From positions 32,787,831-32,851,830 of the forward strand of contig NC_079890.1 in the NCBI RefSeq assembly GCF_024868665.1: a stretch of DNA of 64,000 nucleotides. The letters are read 5' to 3'. The first letter of the stretch is position 1. Every line of letters starts with the position of its first letter. Both the position numbers and the translations under genes were made by a program. Shown in pieces: positions 49,495 through 62,321 of the stretch. The DNA comes from Triplophysa rosa (lineage: Eukaryota; Chordata; Actinopteri; Cypriniformes; Nemacheilidae). Under the pieces are notes generated by a model. It was given only the letters and a program-made list of their open reading frames with translations. It was not told the origin of the DNA and did no database searches.

Positions 49495-49905
49495 TTAAAG
49501 GGACACTTTCTGTCATCATTTACTCACTTGTTCCAAATCTGTAAAAATGTCTGTGTTCTGATGAACACAGAGAAAGATATTTGGAAGAATGCTTATAACC
49601 AGACAGATTTTGCCCCCCATTGACTACCATAGCAGGAAAAATTACTTTTAATTTTTTTTGTTCTGTTGAACACAAAAGAAGACATTTTGAAGAATGTAGG
49701 ACAGCAAACAGTTCTGGGTTACGTTTGACTGTATTTTTTCCTACTATGGTAGTCAATGGGGGGCAAAATCTGTCTGGTTACAAGCATTCTTCCAAATATC
49801 TTTCTCTGTGTTCATCAGAAAAATAAATTTATACAGATTTGGAACAACTCGAAGGTGAGTAAATGATGACATCATTTTCATTTTTAGGTGAAGTGTCCCT
49901 TTTAA
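49495..49905. mobile_element. TTAA-type palindromic miniature element, copy 7
   Basis: Bounded by TTAAAGGGACACTTTCTGTC and GGTGAAGTGTCCCTTTTAA. Near-perfect internal palindrome: GGAAGAATGCTTATAACCAG on the left faces CTGGTTACAAGCATTCTTCC on the right. The arms are more similar to each other than in the other copies, which suggests a younger insertion. Confidence 0.85.
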
Positions 49906-50660
49906 GTGAATCAGGTGCTAAAAGAAAGCAGCATGTGCAAATAAGCGCCGCTCACAACAGCCGCAATTCAATTTGAGCAAATCCCCCCATTATGTTGCTC
50001 GCGCTGCAATTGAAGTTTGAGCTAAATTGTGTCTAGTGCTATGATGAGAGGCTAAGCTACTATTTGAGGCAATTTGGTGAAAGCCATCATCCGGTCTAGT
50101 GGAGCTATGCTTTGGGGAGTCAATACCAGATGAAATCAGAGCAGCGTCTTGTCTTGCTTATCAAAAAATGGCATAGGCATGTTTTCCAATCAAAACATGT
50201 GGATTGCAAATAGACACTCATATGCTTGATGTTAAGGATTCCTATGTAATCCATACCTCAAGAATAAATGCTGCCGGAGATTGAGTTTTCGTGAAAGAAG
50301 GCAGTGAGGGTGATCGCGTTCCTTCCTGTCAGACATGTTTCTGCTTCATGCAGTATTGATCAGTGATCAGATTTGTCTCTGAAAATCTGCACGTGGCTTT
50401 GTCACGCTTTCGCGGGCAAGACTATAATCAGGATAATCAGGAGCCTCCTCATTGTTCGTATTGATTGTGACTAATGTTTGTCTGCAACTTAACCAGGCCA
50501 TTTGCTCATGTGTCCATTGATCTATCAGTTCTAATATGATTAAGTCAAAGAAAGATATTTGCTAAGACACAAAGGAGATCATCGAAACAAATTGCTTACG
50601 TTTGCCCCTCCGTTTCGGATAGAATGTTTGAGGTATGCTTTGAATTAAGGCTGCATGATG
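49906..50660. other. Gene desert stretch
   Basis: No gene, RNA gene or recognised repeat is seen between the TTAA element and the Tc1 element. Confidence 0.4.
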
Positions 50661-50662
50661 TA

Positions 50663-52129
50663 CAGTGGCTTGCAAAAGTATTCATCCCCCTTCATTTTAT
50701 TCACATTTTGTTATGCTGCTGCCTTATCTTAAACTACTTTAAATTATTATTTTTTTTACATTAATCTACACTCCATGCACAATAATGACAAAACAAAAAA
50801 CTGATTTTTGACAGCTTTGCAAATTTATTAAAAAAAAAATTAAAAAATAAGTACATTGCATAAGTATTCATACCCTCAACTCAGAAAATGGTTATAGCGC
50901 CTTTACAGACTCAAATCTTTTTGGCTATGATGAAGCTTTACACATCTGCATTTGGCAATTTTCTGTCATTCTTCTCCTCAGATCCTTTCAAACTCTGTCA
51001 GGTTGGATGGAGATCATCAGTAGACAGACATTTTCAGGTTTCTACAGACATGTTCAGTTGGGTTCAAGCACTAGCTGGGCCACTCAAGGACATAGACAGA
51101 GTTGTCCATAAGCCACTCTTGCATTGTTTTAGTTGTGTGCTTAGGATCATTGTCATGTTGGAGAATTAACCTTCTGCCCTGTCCGAGGTTCTGAATGTTC
51201 TGGGCTAGGTTTTCATGATCATTATCTCCGTATTTTGTGTACAGTCCCTGAAGCTGAAAAACACCCCCACATCATGATGCTGTTTCCACTACACTTTACT
51301 GTTAAGACGGTATTGTACAGGTGTTGAGCAGTGCTTGTTTTTCTCCAGACATGATGCATGAATCTGAGATTCATCAGACCAGAATATCTTGTTTCTGACA
51401 GTTTGAAAGATTCGTTGAAGTACGTTTTTGCATTTGTCCTTCTGTAAGTTTCTCCCATCTCCATATATGATCATGGAGCTCAACCAGAGTAATCATCAGC
51501 TTCTTGGTCGCCGCTCTAACCAAGACCCTTCCTCATCGATGGCTCAGTTTGGACAGGAGGTCAGCTCAAGTAATAGATCTGGTGGTTCCAAACCTCTTTC
51601 ATTGAGGATCAATGGAGGCTACATGCTTCTGTGAACCTTCAATACAGCAGATTTTTTTCAGAAGTCTTCCCCAGATCTGTGCCTTGATACAATCCTGTCT
51701 CAAAGCTCTACTGGCAGTTCTTTTGACCTCATGGCTTGGTTTTTACTTTGATATGCATTTTCAGCTGTTGAAACCCTAACCCTTTATAGAGAGGTATGTG
51801 CCGCTCCAAATCATATTATTCAATTGAATTTGGCACAGGTTAACTCCACTCGAAATGTATAAACATCAACAAGCTAAACTAATGCTTCTGAGCTAAATTT
51901 CAAGTGTCCCAGAAAAGGGTATGAATACTTATGCAATGTACTTATTTTTGTTTTTTATTTTTAATAAATTTGCAAAGCTGTCAAAAATCAGTTTTTTGTT
52001 TTGTCATGATTGTGCATGGAGTGTAGATTAATGTAAAAAAAATAATAATTTAAAGTAGTTTAAGATAAGGCAGCAGCATAACAAAATGTGAATAAAATGA
52101 AGGGGGATGAATACTTTTGCAAGCCACTG
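50663..52129 (-). mobile_element. Tc1/mariner element with decayed transposase
   Basis: Flanked by TA (50661-50662 and 52130-52131). Inverted repeats of about 215 bases start CAGTGGCTTGCAAAAGTATT and end AATACTTTTGCAAGCCACTG. The minus strand has Tc1 transposase remnants, including HHVWRKTSTAQHLYNTVLTV and the SIMMWGCFSASGT run at about 51240-51460, with stops and frame changes on either side. At 1467 bases it is near full length but not functional. Confidence 0.92.
51222..51464 (-). pseudogene. Tc1-type transposase fragment
   Basis: Open remnant of the central transposase region. WRKT...TVKCSGNSIMMWGCFSASG corresponds to the conserved segment just after the first catalytic Asp in Tc1 transposases. 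The surrounding DDE catalytic residues are not in one continuous frame. Part of the element at 50663-52129. Confidence 0.8.
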
Positions 52130-52131
52130 TA

Positions 52132-54331
52132 TATGGATTCTTGTGCTGTCGAAAAAGGAATAAACTGAAATCTCATACTTATGGTGTAGATCTGGCCAGC
52201 TTGCACTCCTCTTGTAAACAATCACATTTATAGAGGCTGCTTATCGTCAGTCTGGCAATGCTACTATTTCACCAGAAAAAACAAACAGTTGCTGCCTCTG
52301 TGGACGTCTAACCAGATGAAAGAGAGCAACACATGCTGTTTGGGAGGTTGGCAGCATCTTTCGGCATATCCATCTAGTGTGGCAGGAGAAAACCATCATG
52401 GCCATAAAAATCATTGCGCCTCATATCGTTTTTATCCTCGGCCCTTTTAATGTCTGTCTGGGAGATTGGTTTAAGAGTGCGGTGGAACACCAAACACGCA
52501 GGGGAAGCTTCCCACCAAACATGTGCATGCAGCAGTGTAGACAGGGTTTGGGAACGGGGGGGGGGGTCATATCCTAGAGTGGAAAACGTAATAGCACTGC
52601 TTTGTAATCTCAGTCCAAGAAGCAAGTTTGCCCGCAACTATTTTGCGGTGCGCACTCAAATCATCTCCTCTGCCTTTTCCTTTTTATTCCTTTACTTCCG
52701 TAGAACAGGGAACTGGATGCCTTCATGGGCTATCTATTTCCTTAAGAACAGAGAAACACAGCATTTGCCATTCACAAACTGCTAAAATATAAAAAAATAA
52801 AGCTAACTTGATCTCCCCAAAGTATCACAATACTTAATACATCACACAATTTCATAACCACTAATCAGAACAATATAGAAAGACAGATGACTCCTCCATA
52901 ATACTCATGACACATATAATGATGAATTGCATTTGTGAAGTCCTGCATTCAAAGATTTGAATGCAACTGGGGAGCATTATGAAAAGAATTGAAATAAAAT
53001 GCGCCATTGATAATCTGGGCTTAGCATATTGTTGAAGGATCACATTGTTACATAAAAAACAAATAGGCATCGGTCATGACTGAACGATGCCGTAAGACGC
53101 AGAGCACAATGCATAAAGTGGGAAAAAAGGTAAAAAAACCCGACCCTTGACATTAAACAAACATTAAAAAAAGGTTCAATTAGGGGCAAATAAAGGCCGT
53201 CATGCCTTTTGAGAGCAAAGAATAAGGTTGAACTTTTTCCCAAAGCACATCTCTTACAATGTAGCTGCAAAGATGAGAGCTGATTATAATAACATTTTCT
53301 ACAGCGTACACTCCACCCGCCCCCCGTTTTTATGATTTGTTTCTGTTTCTGGGAGCCGTTTCAATAGTAACAACTAGACGGCCCAGAATGCCTGCGGCGG
53401 GCTCACTTCCTCCCTGGGCGCCCCTAACTCATCACTGATTGGCCCTGCTGCCTTTCATCTGCGCTCATGCCCTAATCAGAGGGGCTTGTGTGTTTTTACT
53501 TTTTTTCTTGCCTCTCACTTTTGGAAATGAGGTTTGTGTTCCTGTTCCAGCAGTTCGGCCTGCTTGGGGGGCCGGCCGGCCGCCACACTCCGCTAACACA
53601 CTCTCGCAGAATTGGCAGCCGTGCAACGGTGACATCATACGTGCACACACACACGCACGCACGCACACACCTACACACACACGCACACACACACAGACGC
53701 ACACACACACACAGAGCGCGTGTTAAAATGAGTTCTGCATGTGTAGCGCTTCCAAATGCCTTTATTCCTCTTTTATCCTTCTTTTCTTGTAGCTTCTCCT
53801 TTTCTACCATTCATGTTACTTACTTTCAGACTTTGTGAAGTCATTGTGATTACACAAACTATAAAATGAGGAAATTTGAGGCAGGGGTTCTTGCAGGTTT
53901 GTTTCTGTCTATTATGGTCTGTTCTGCTGTAAAACCTTATATACTGTATATTCTACACTGTAGTTGAAAAATATCTGGCAATATATAAAAAGAGCAATAA
54001 AATTTGCTATATAGAATTCTTAATGGAGAATAATGCTTTGACAATTCCTCTTTAATAATTAACTAAATTAATTAAATAATCAAATGAAGTAAAAAATATA
54101 CATTTTAAACATATTTTGGTGTGAACTTAATCTTTTATTCTGTGCCAAGATGAAGAATGTGGCATAAGAGAAATGAACAAGAGAAATGAAACTAACATAA
54201 TGTACATTTCCAAGGACAACGGCCAAAAATACATAAAAATAAATGTTATAAAAACATTTCACGGCTCAATGTTGCAATTGCCTAACCAGAATCAGGAATC
54301 CATGTAAAATTTGTAATGACCACATTATGTT
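52132..54331. other. Gene desert stretch
   Basis: No gene is recognised. A G-run lies at 52555-52567 and a (CA)n/(CGCA) tract at 53643-53714. The GC-rich block 53370-53640 contains palindromic GGGGGGCCGGCCGGCC but no recognised exon. Confidence 0.4.
53643..53714. repeat. Imperfect (CA)n microsatellite
   Basis: CA repeats with regular CG and CT interruptions, about 72 bases. The flanking frames rich in His/Thr or Cys/Val are repeat artefacts. Confidence 0.9.
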
Positions 54332-54673
54332 CAGCTGCGGACAAAATTAAGACACAATTTAAAAATGTACTATATTTATAGGTATGTGTTTAGGTAAAAT
54401 GATATATTTTTTTCATTCTGTGAACTACTAACAATATTTCTCCCAAATTTCAAATAAAAATATTGTTTTTGTTAGCATTTATTTGCAGAAAACTGGAGAA
54501 ATATGTCAAAATATATATATATTTTTTTCAGACATCAAATACTGCAAAGTAAAAAAACTTCATATTCACTTTTAAGCAATACAACAGTCAAATTTGTACA
54601 TGTATTTAGGAAAAGTTCAAAAACTAGTTTATGTTTTTCGTGTCACACAGAACAACTTTCAATCTAATGTATT

Positions 54674-55185
54674 TGTCGTGATTCTGGCTCGTCGTGTCAT
54701 GTATTTCTTGATCTTGTGGTAGAATCACGGCAGGATCCCTTGTTATGTGTGGAGAGAGTCATTTTGACCCTGTCGGCCTTCGATACTCTCTCCGGTCTTT
54801 GTCTGTGTTCCCGCCCTTTTATATCTATAATTATTGGTTGTTTATTAGTTCATGCCCCACACCTGTTCCCCTTTGATTTGTCCCTCTATTTAATGCCCCT
54901 GTGTTCTCTTGTCTGGTGTTGGATCATTGTACTGTTATGTTGCGTGTGGGTGAGGTTTTGTCTTGTTAGTCTAGTTTGAAGTAGTCCTTTGTGATGTGTT
55001 ATTAGTTTAGTCTTGTCAGTTTAGTTAATCTTGTTCTTGTTTCTGTTTTGTTATGTTTACCCCCACGTGGGTCTTTGTTTTGAGTTTGGTGTAATTTATT
55101 AAAAGTCCTGTTAACCCCTTACCCGCTGTCTGCACTTGGGTCCTCTGTCCTTGTCTTCGTGTCCTCACCACCCACGATCATGACA
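54674..55185. mobile_element. Solo LTR with 5-bp target duplication
   Basis: Begins TGTCGTGATTC and ends CGATCATGACA (TG...CA ends). It is flanked on both sides by GTATT (54669-54673 and 55186-55190). Inside are a TATA-like CTATTTAATG at about 54890 and a poly(A)-like ATTAAAAG at about 55099, in the order expected of an LTR. No internal retrotransposon sequence remains, so it is a solo LTR left by recombination. Confidence 0.82.
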
Positions 55186-55194
55186 GTATTTTAA

Positions 55195-55465
55195 AGGTCC
55201 AGTGAGTAATTATTTGGGGGGTCCATTGACAGAAATGCAATATTATATACATAACTGTCTTCAGAGGTGAATAAAGACCTTACATAATGAAGCGTTATAT
55301 TTTTATTACCTTAGAATGAACTGATTCTATCTACAGACACCGCGGATCCCCTTTCATGGAATTTGCCTTGTTGTGTCAGCCGTCATAGTGCTTTAAAAGG
55401 GAGGGGTGGAGTGAGCCATTGGTTGCAATTTGCATCCTCGCCACTAGATTTCACTGACTGGTCCT
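55195..55465. mobile_element. TTAA-flanked miniature element, second family
   Basis: Flanked by TTAA at 55191-55194 and 55466-55469. The termini AGGTCCAGTGAGTA and TCACTGACTGGTCCT are imperfect inverted repeats. The left TTAA directly abuts the target duplication of the solo LTR. The terminal word AGGTNCAGT is shared with the nested element at 39017. Confidence 0.82.
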
Positions 55466-55475
55466 TTAATATGCG

Positions 55476-55955
55476 GTATCTTTCATATGTATAAATATAC
55501 ATCAACGCAATCTGATGGGAATTCATACCTATTTTACAAGGTGGCTCATTCGTGTGAACTCCTATTCCTAGTTTTGTTATGATTTGACTTTTCCCTCGTG
55601 ATGTTAGGTTCAGGGGCGGGGTTAGGGGAGCCATTTATCATTGTTTTGCCACCTCGTGAAACTGTTTTTAGCTAAATTAGCCTTTGCGGCTGCGACTTTA
55701 GGGTTTGGGGTGAAGTAAGGTGTTGGTTAGTCACATCCTAAAATATTTTTTTAGGATTTTTTTGAGTTATTTTGATATCAGGTTATAAATATATAAATGT
55801 AAACACACACGCAGTCTGTGTATTGAAAGTCGTGCTGAGTGACATTAATAAAAAGGTTGTGCTCACTGACACGAAAAAATTGAGATATTCGTGTCCATGA
55901 ACACAAATTAATAGATTCCAAATTTCGTGTCTATGCCACGAACTGTTGTGAGACT
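55476..55955. repeat. Common fish repeat (CACGAACTGTTGTGAGACTG type)
   Basis: Contains GATGGGAATTCATACCTATT near the left and GTGTCTATGCCACGAACTGT then TGTGAGACTGGGCTGG at the right. I recall these words from an abundant carp-like fish element. The class is not determined and borders are approximate. Confidence 0.5.
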
Positions 55956-56052
55956 GGGCTGGAAATTCAACAAACACTGGACTGAAATGGCCACAATACA
56001 TCTGGAAATGCATATTAGATAGACACTGGACTCAAACAGCCATATTTTATTT

Positions 56053-56158
56053 AGAAATACTCATTACATGCTAAACTGGAGTGGTCTCTTAATTTTTCCA
56101 CAGCTGTATAGGCATACATACTGTATACACACATATAGACAAACACAGTGATGCAAAA
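56053..56158. repeat. Source copy of a 106-bp local duplication
   Basis: The block runs from AGAAATACTCATTACATGCT across the right end of the Tc1-like element (CCACAGCTG) into flanking DNA (AGGCATACATACTGTATACA). It recurs at about 58221-58326 with roughly three substitutions. Confidence 0.8.
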
Positions 56159-58193
56159 TTCATACTTAATACTGAAGGACACATGACCCGTCATGTAGCA
56201 TAGGAACATTTAGTGAGGTCAGGAGGGCACAGGAGTGTGACTCTCCAGTGGCAGGTTGTGGATTGAAGTCCCCCCTTCACAGCAGCTATATGATCAGGGC
56301 ATGGGCCCCATAATTTCAATGCCCATCTTCCCATCCGGCCACTAATAGGATTAAACACGAATGTCAACTGCAAAAATCTGCTATAGCATTAGCGCTTACC
56401 GCTAACCCTGTTCCCAGAACGCTCCAACCTGGCCCATCTGCCAAAGACACGGGTCTAACCCCAAGGGGATTAGGGAGGGATGCGGTAAGTGACCAGTCCA
56501 CACTACCCCACGTGCTGGGCTGTGTCTGACACTGAGGATTTAGATGGATAATGTGAATAACCCGCCACTTCATCATAGTCAGTTTAATTTCCATTGTTTC
56601 CTCCCTTGCCTTTTGAGGTGAGACGACCAGGTGGAAAAGCCAGTTATCCCCATTACCCTCCCTTCAGAAGCGGCCTGGGCCAGCCAGAATGTCCCCACCA
56701 TCTGGGCAGCGTGCAGCACATCTAGCGACTCAATCCCCGCTGTGCGCCAAAAACACTTGTCAGCAAAATTACCCCAAAGGGGCAGCAACACTGCAAAATG
56801 CAAATAGACAATCATCAGCATTTAAGCGCTACACAATGCTTACTACTTTGATTTGCAAAGTTGTTTTTATTTCGTTTTCAACTTGCTCCTTGCCAAACTT
56901 GTTCTAAATACAAACACTTTATTGTCATTATAGTTTGGCAGGTCCACCTCCTTGCAGTCATATAGTGACAACAGGCCTATATTTACATTTATGCATTTGG
57001 CAGATGCTTTTATCCAAAGTGCACTTTTCATGGGTATGTGTGTTCTTACGTTGCCTTAAAAACCACCAACAGTAATGAAGTAAAATGTCAACTAATATCA
57101 AACTGAACTACTTATTCAACATGCAGGAAAGTAGAAAAATAATAACTTGAGAGATATAAGCGCAAACACGTCAAACGTCTGATTTCAGGGCGATAATTGC
57201 GCTGCCATATGGTTCCAGTGCGATACGAGACACAGAGGAAGAGGCTGAGGGGGAGAGGGGCGTCTTGGGAAGGCAGAAGTATGTGAAGTGAACACTTGTC
57301 AGTAACATGCTCCCCGCTCTACTCTGCTCTTCGGCCCCTCAGAGAAGCTCTTTCCCTGGCCATTGTTGAGAGTTCCTTGGTGCGTTTTTTCCCCGCTGGT
57401 CTGGTGTTATGTGACCCCTGACCTTCTCGCTCTTTGTGCCTGTGAGCTGTGTTTATAGTCCGGGTGCTTCTGAACTAGTGGCTCTTTATCACATATTTTC
57501 CCACTAGAGGATGATAAAAGGAAGGGAAGCACTTTTCTGTTTTCTCTCTCCTGTCGTCTGTTCAGTTGGCTCACCTCCAGGGCCTTGCACATTTCGGCTA
57601 ACCCCACTTCCACAAACATGCACACTGTGTACGCATACACACAGGCACTGATGCGAGAAAGAAAACAAATAAGAATGTCAAGATAAAGATGTAAAGACGA
57701 TAAGAGACGGGTTGCTGAGCAGGACCAGAAAGTAACGTACGGAAGTGTCAGGCTAATGCGTTTGACACTTGAGGCGCATTTATGAGAGCAAATATTTAGG
57801 GCACGTGAGATCAACGCTTGGGTGGATTACTACTTTTCCTCAGGTCGTATCTAAGAGGATGTTTTCTTAACAAACTTTGTCCTCCCAACACAATCTTTTT
57901 ATCATTACAACACACTTTGTGGTCGGATGAACAACACCCAGCAGTGTCACTGTTTCTCATTGGCTTTAGTGTCCTATCTGGTGGCACAGAGGAAAAAATG
58001 AACCCCTAAAGACTCTTTGTTAATTGTCTTTACGTGTGTTTATCATTTAATTCCTGAGTGTGTCGTTCTTTTGATGCGTTGCTACAGTGGTCTCGAAAAG
58101 TATTTGAACATTTAAGCAACAGAAATGATATGAAGTAGGTTTTGTACTTGGTATATTTGCACACACTTTTTTATGGTATATATGAGTTTGTTT
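56159..58193. other. Gene desert stretch
   Basis: No gene is recognised. GC-rich patches at about 56200-56760 and 57200-57620 stand out but lack identifiable domains. A SINE tail (56980-57023) is listed separately. The Tc1-like end CAGTGGTCTCGAAAAGTATT begins near 58086 with no confident partner. Confidence 0.4.
56980..57023. repeat. SINE/L2-type tail fragment, antisense
   Basis: CATTTATGCATTTGGCAGAT followed by GCTTTTATCCAAAGTGCA is the reverse complement of the tail seen at 45185-45222 (TTTGGATAAAAGC core). Confidence 0.7.
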
Positions 58194-58346
58194 GCAAAAA
58201 CTTTTAAAAATCATGTTTTGAGAAATACTCATTAAATGCTAAACTGGAGTGGTCTCTTAATTTTTCCACAGCTGTATAGGCATACATACTGTATACACAC
58301 ACATAGACAAACACCGTGATGCAAAAACTTTTAAAAATCATGTTTT
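58194..58346. repeat. Templated insertion with 26-bp flanking direct repeats
   Basis: GCAAAAACTTTTAAAAATCA plus TGTTTT occurs at 58194-58219 and again, identically, at 58321-58346. Between them lies a copy of the 56053-56158 block. Confidence 0.8.
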
Positions 58347-61300
58347 AATTGTGCATTCCAAGTAATATCAATCAAACTGGAGTTGTGTTGTTTAGATTAA
58401 GTAGTAATAACTACTAAATACAGCTAACTAACACAATAAAACACAATAAAAACATAATTACACAATAGAAAACATAATATTTGAAAATGGAAAAAACGAG
58501 TTATCGGTTTTTGCAAATTAACTCATCCATATATAGCTTCGGCAAGTTGTTCCAAGTATATATGGAACAACTTTCCAGAGCTACGATAAGAAGTGTGTGC
58601 AAATGTACAAAACCTGTTTATACCAATACTGACTTGATCTTGTTAACCGAAATACATGGAAATAAACTGATAGATCTATGGCATTACCAGTGACTAAAAC
58701 CTTTCCCATTACGGTAAATTCTGTCTGTTTTGGGCATCTTGGAGATGTTGTCTTAGGTATTATGGATTTAAACGCTGTTTTTTGTCTCTTCATGTTATCC
58801 ATGTGGGCAACATCATCTATTGTTGGACAAAATCTCATTTGATAATCACAGTTAACGGCACAAAAATTGTTTGAAAATCCATGTCTATATTTCCTACTAA
58901 CTGAGTGAAAGCGAAACATACTTTATTCAAAATATTTCATAAAACGTTTGTTAAGTTTCAAATTATGAAACAATAGATATATTATTTCAAATGTAGAGAG
59001 TATTTAGAGACTTTGCAGCTATGAAACTATTACTATGATGAAGTTCACCTGTGTGGTTAGTTTGCAAGGGCACTGAGACCAACTGATTTCATCAATCTAC
59101 TGAAAATGACCTTGGAACAGAAAAGTCCCAAGTTTGAAAAAAAGTGAAATCTAGAAAAGATCTTTCAAAAGATCAAGCATTTGTTTGCAGGTGCCACATA
59201 GTTTAAAGTCATGTTATCTATCCAATAATAATACATCTTTAGTTGACCAAATACTTCCCGGGGCCATTTAATTCCTGTTTACACTGTATTCCTGAAACTT
59301 TTTTAAAAAGTTAAAATTAATAATTCAATTCCCAAAATGCCTACATCAACAGAACGAGCGAGCACAAAGACCTTCGTTCGAGAGACCTCAGCATGTCCCG
59401 TGCAGAGTGGCGTTGCTCCACGAGGACATGCGGCTGGTGAGAGTTGACCCCTTGTCTTTCTTACTCTTCTGTAGATTGGGGGGTGGCTGTGGGGACAATG
59501 GTGTCTCTCTCAGTCCTTGCATGGCTCACGTTCGGCCCACATTCCTCTTGCCCACACCCCACCCAGGGCGAACAATGCCTGGCCTTTTTACAGACCCCCT
59601 CAGACCGTTGTCTTCAATGGGCCGACCATCGTTAATGATGGCACCAAACTCGCAGCAGGGAGTGATTCAAAAGTCTACATCTCTTTAGCCACAAGGGCAA
59701 AACTTACAAAGGCCTCCATCGAACTAGAATAACTTCATGAGAACAGAGAAGTGCGCTGACGACAGTCCGACATGACTTCATACATGCAGAGAAGTGCATG
59801 GGTTTTTGATAGTCATCAGCAGCTGGTCAAACTTAACATTGTGTGAGTTTTAAGAATTTCGGTTCAATTGTATTTCGATTGAAAATATGATTATTGATAA
59901 AACAAGATATTCTGATGAATGCGGTGACAGAAATACAGTACTGTTGTTAAAAAACATGAGTAATGTTGTGTATACACAGGAGAAAAAGTAATGTTCCATA
60001 TCCTGAGGCATTCTTAACAGCATTCATTTGGTCATGGAGCGTTCAGGGGGTTTGCTGTTTACGTTCCCCGGTTCCAACAATACCTGACAATCAAAGGAAG
60101 GTGAAAGATCTCGTCCTATGACTTCCTTCATACATTTATGGTTTATACAGATGGCCACCTCAACATCATTGGCTGTGACATCAACTCCTGTTAGAAAGAG
60201 CCAACAGTTGCCAAACCCAAAATGATGGCCAGGAAAAAGACAGTAATAAGTCAAAAAATCATTTCATCAGTCATACTTACCAACTATTTGATTTGACTAT
60301 TTTATTATACGTACTGTATATGCATCTTTCATAATGACATAAAACACTTTTCAGTCTTATTCAAAATAAAATACACTGGCGTTTCACATAATTCAGTGTC
60401 TAAAAAAGTCTTAATGTAGTGATACTATGATCTAGGCTCAATTGTTGAAATATTTTAACTTTTCATTTTTCCCACAAGCACATCTTAGTTTATTTTAAAC
60501 AGTTCAACAATGGCAGAGGAAAGCAATTCTTTTAAAAGAATGATTAGCTTTGAGAATTTGTAACGACTACACAAAACTGACTAATATACCATAGCATGTC
60601 ACTGTAACAACAAAGAACAAAGAATTTTATATATTTAGACTATGATGTGTGTAATAAAAATATGCCTTCCTATAAATAGTGCTCGAGTCACTTCATTGTT
60701 TCTGTTGCGTTAGATTTGAGGGACTATAACAATAATCTTAGCACAGGGTTTTTTTTATGCAGTCTTAGATACACATTTTGCAATGCACAACCCTTCGTGC
60801 ACAGTGACTGATTTTGCTAAACCGAACGTGGCAGCTTTATTAATTATATTATGGACAAGAACCCATTAAATCACATTAAAGTGCTTACTGAGGGAGACTG
60901 AAGTATTTTACAGGTTTTATGGCTGTCAGCCACATTGATTATTTAATTAGAAATATTACAGTACTTATTTCTACTCAGATGCACAAACTGGCTCATCGCG
61001 GCCCATATCATTACAATACGTCCTCTAAACTAATCCCACTACACAGATGCCAGACTTATTGATTATCACACGTCTATCAATTAACTTCTAAATATCCAGC
61101 AAGGACGCGACTGTTTCAGTCCCTCTAATCCAGGATCATGAGGTGAAACAGGGTATTGAATGAACAAGGTTTAGTGAGATTATGTTCTCTCTGAAACAAA
61201 CGCAAACAAATACAGTTTTATTCTTTGATTATCTCAGTTCAAGATTAGGAGGGGATTAGCAGTAGGTGGGGCTCTCGACTGTCTGTTGTGGCAATATCAG

Positions 61301-62321
61301 TGGTCCATAACAAAAACTTAGTCGAAAAATTGTCAAGATTAATATACAGTGGCAATATACAGATCGCATATCTTTTATTATTCATGTACAGTAAGTAAAC
61401 AAGCGCTATATCATGTTGCCAGGAGAGAGACTGTAAGGTGGTTTACCTTGCTGTACCTGGAATAACATATGAATATGAATTTATATATTAATTTAAAAGC
61501 TCATAATGATGGAAAGGTCAGCCATGACATGATATAATACACAATACTGGGCTCACTATCTGACAGTATCCAAATATTTGGAATAAAAAAAAAATTGAAA
61601 TACAATTAACAGATTTATTCCCAAAACATTAAACAATTTTTAAAAACATATTGTTGTTGTACTTGTAATAGAATTGACAACATTGCTTTAGTTTAAATGA
61701 ATCTCCTATATAAAATATGAATAAAAATTGTATCGGCCTGTTACTGGAAAAAGCTGAATTGTATAATAAATAATTTAGAATAAATTAGGAAGATTAAAAT
61801 CTAAGAGAGAGCCTCCTAAAACAGTTAAAGCACAAAAAAATGTAAATATTATTTATGCAGACACAGGTCACGTTTAAACATTCGTCCTATCGTTAAAAAA
61901 ATATATCACTGTAAAAATACTTTTTTTGTATCGCGATATACCATGTCCTGATATAACAGCACGCCTATACAAAACATGATCAATGAATTTAAGACAAAAG
62001 CAGCCTTTGTTCTGAAAACAATGCATTACGGATGACCCTCTGAAGTACTGTATCCAGTGAAAACCCATAGGGTTATGTCCGTTTTAAAACTGTCACTTCG
62101 TTTACATGTTTGTGTAGTTTTCGCAATGGGTGTCTAAACATATGTATGCACACGCATCATGTTAGTGATCACCTTTTGTTGCCTAATTTATCGTCTCAGA
62201 GCATTTACACAATGGCCTCTATTTCTCCATACAATTCAGCGGCCACTCCATATTGTTTCCCAGGGGTCACCATACAGTTACATAATAATAATATGCTCCA
62301 TATGCCCACCATCACTAATTA
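58347..62321. other. Gene desert stretch
   Basis: No gene is recognised on either strand. A GC-richer block at about 59390-59700 has overlapping short open frames without known domains and no splice context that I could support. The rest is AT-rich with no recognised repeat. Confidence 0.4.

Larger units (their letters stand above)
54332..56108. mobile_element. Decayed Tc1-like element hosting three younger insertions
   Basis: The left end CAGCTGCGGACAAAATTAAG and right end CTTAATTTTTCCACAGCTG are inverted repeats. The left arm continues CTCCCAAATTTCAAATAAAA; the right arm carries ACACTGGACTGAAATGGCCA. Between them are a solo LTR, a TTAA element and a palindromic repeat, so little of the original interior remains. 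A TA is present only at the right border. Confidence 0.65.

Noticed and set aside
53439..53838. Overlapping frames up to 116 residues on both strands
   Set aside because: GC-rich block followed by a CA tract; no domain, no splice context, and similar length in opposite strands.
58581..58919. 112-residue minus-strand frame, considered as a transposase fragment
   Set aside because: No convincing match to Tc1, hAT or other transposase motifs could be read.
58083..59290. Possible further Tc1 element starting CAGTGGTCTCGAAAAGTATT
   Set aside because: No matching right terminus was found, only weak words such as CCAAATACTT near 59240; left as an orphan end.
59407..59732. 93-residue plus-strand frame in an isolated GC-rich block
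   Set aside because: Three overlapping frames are open at once, composition is low in charged residues and no domain is recognised; not supported as a gene.
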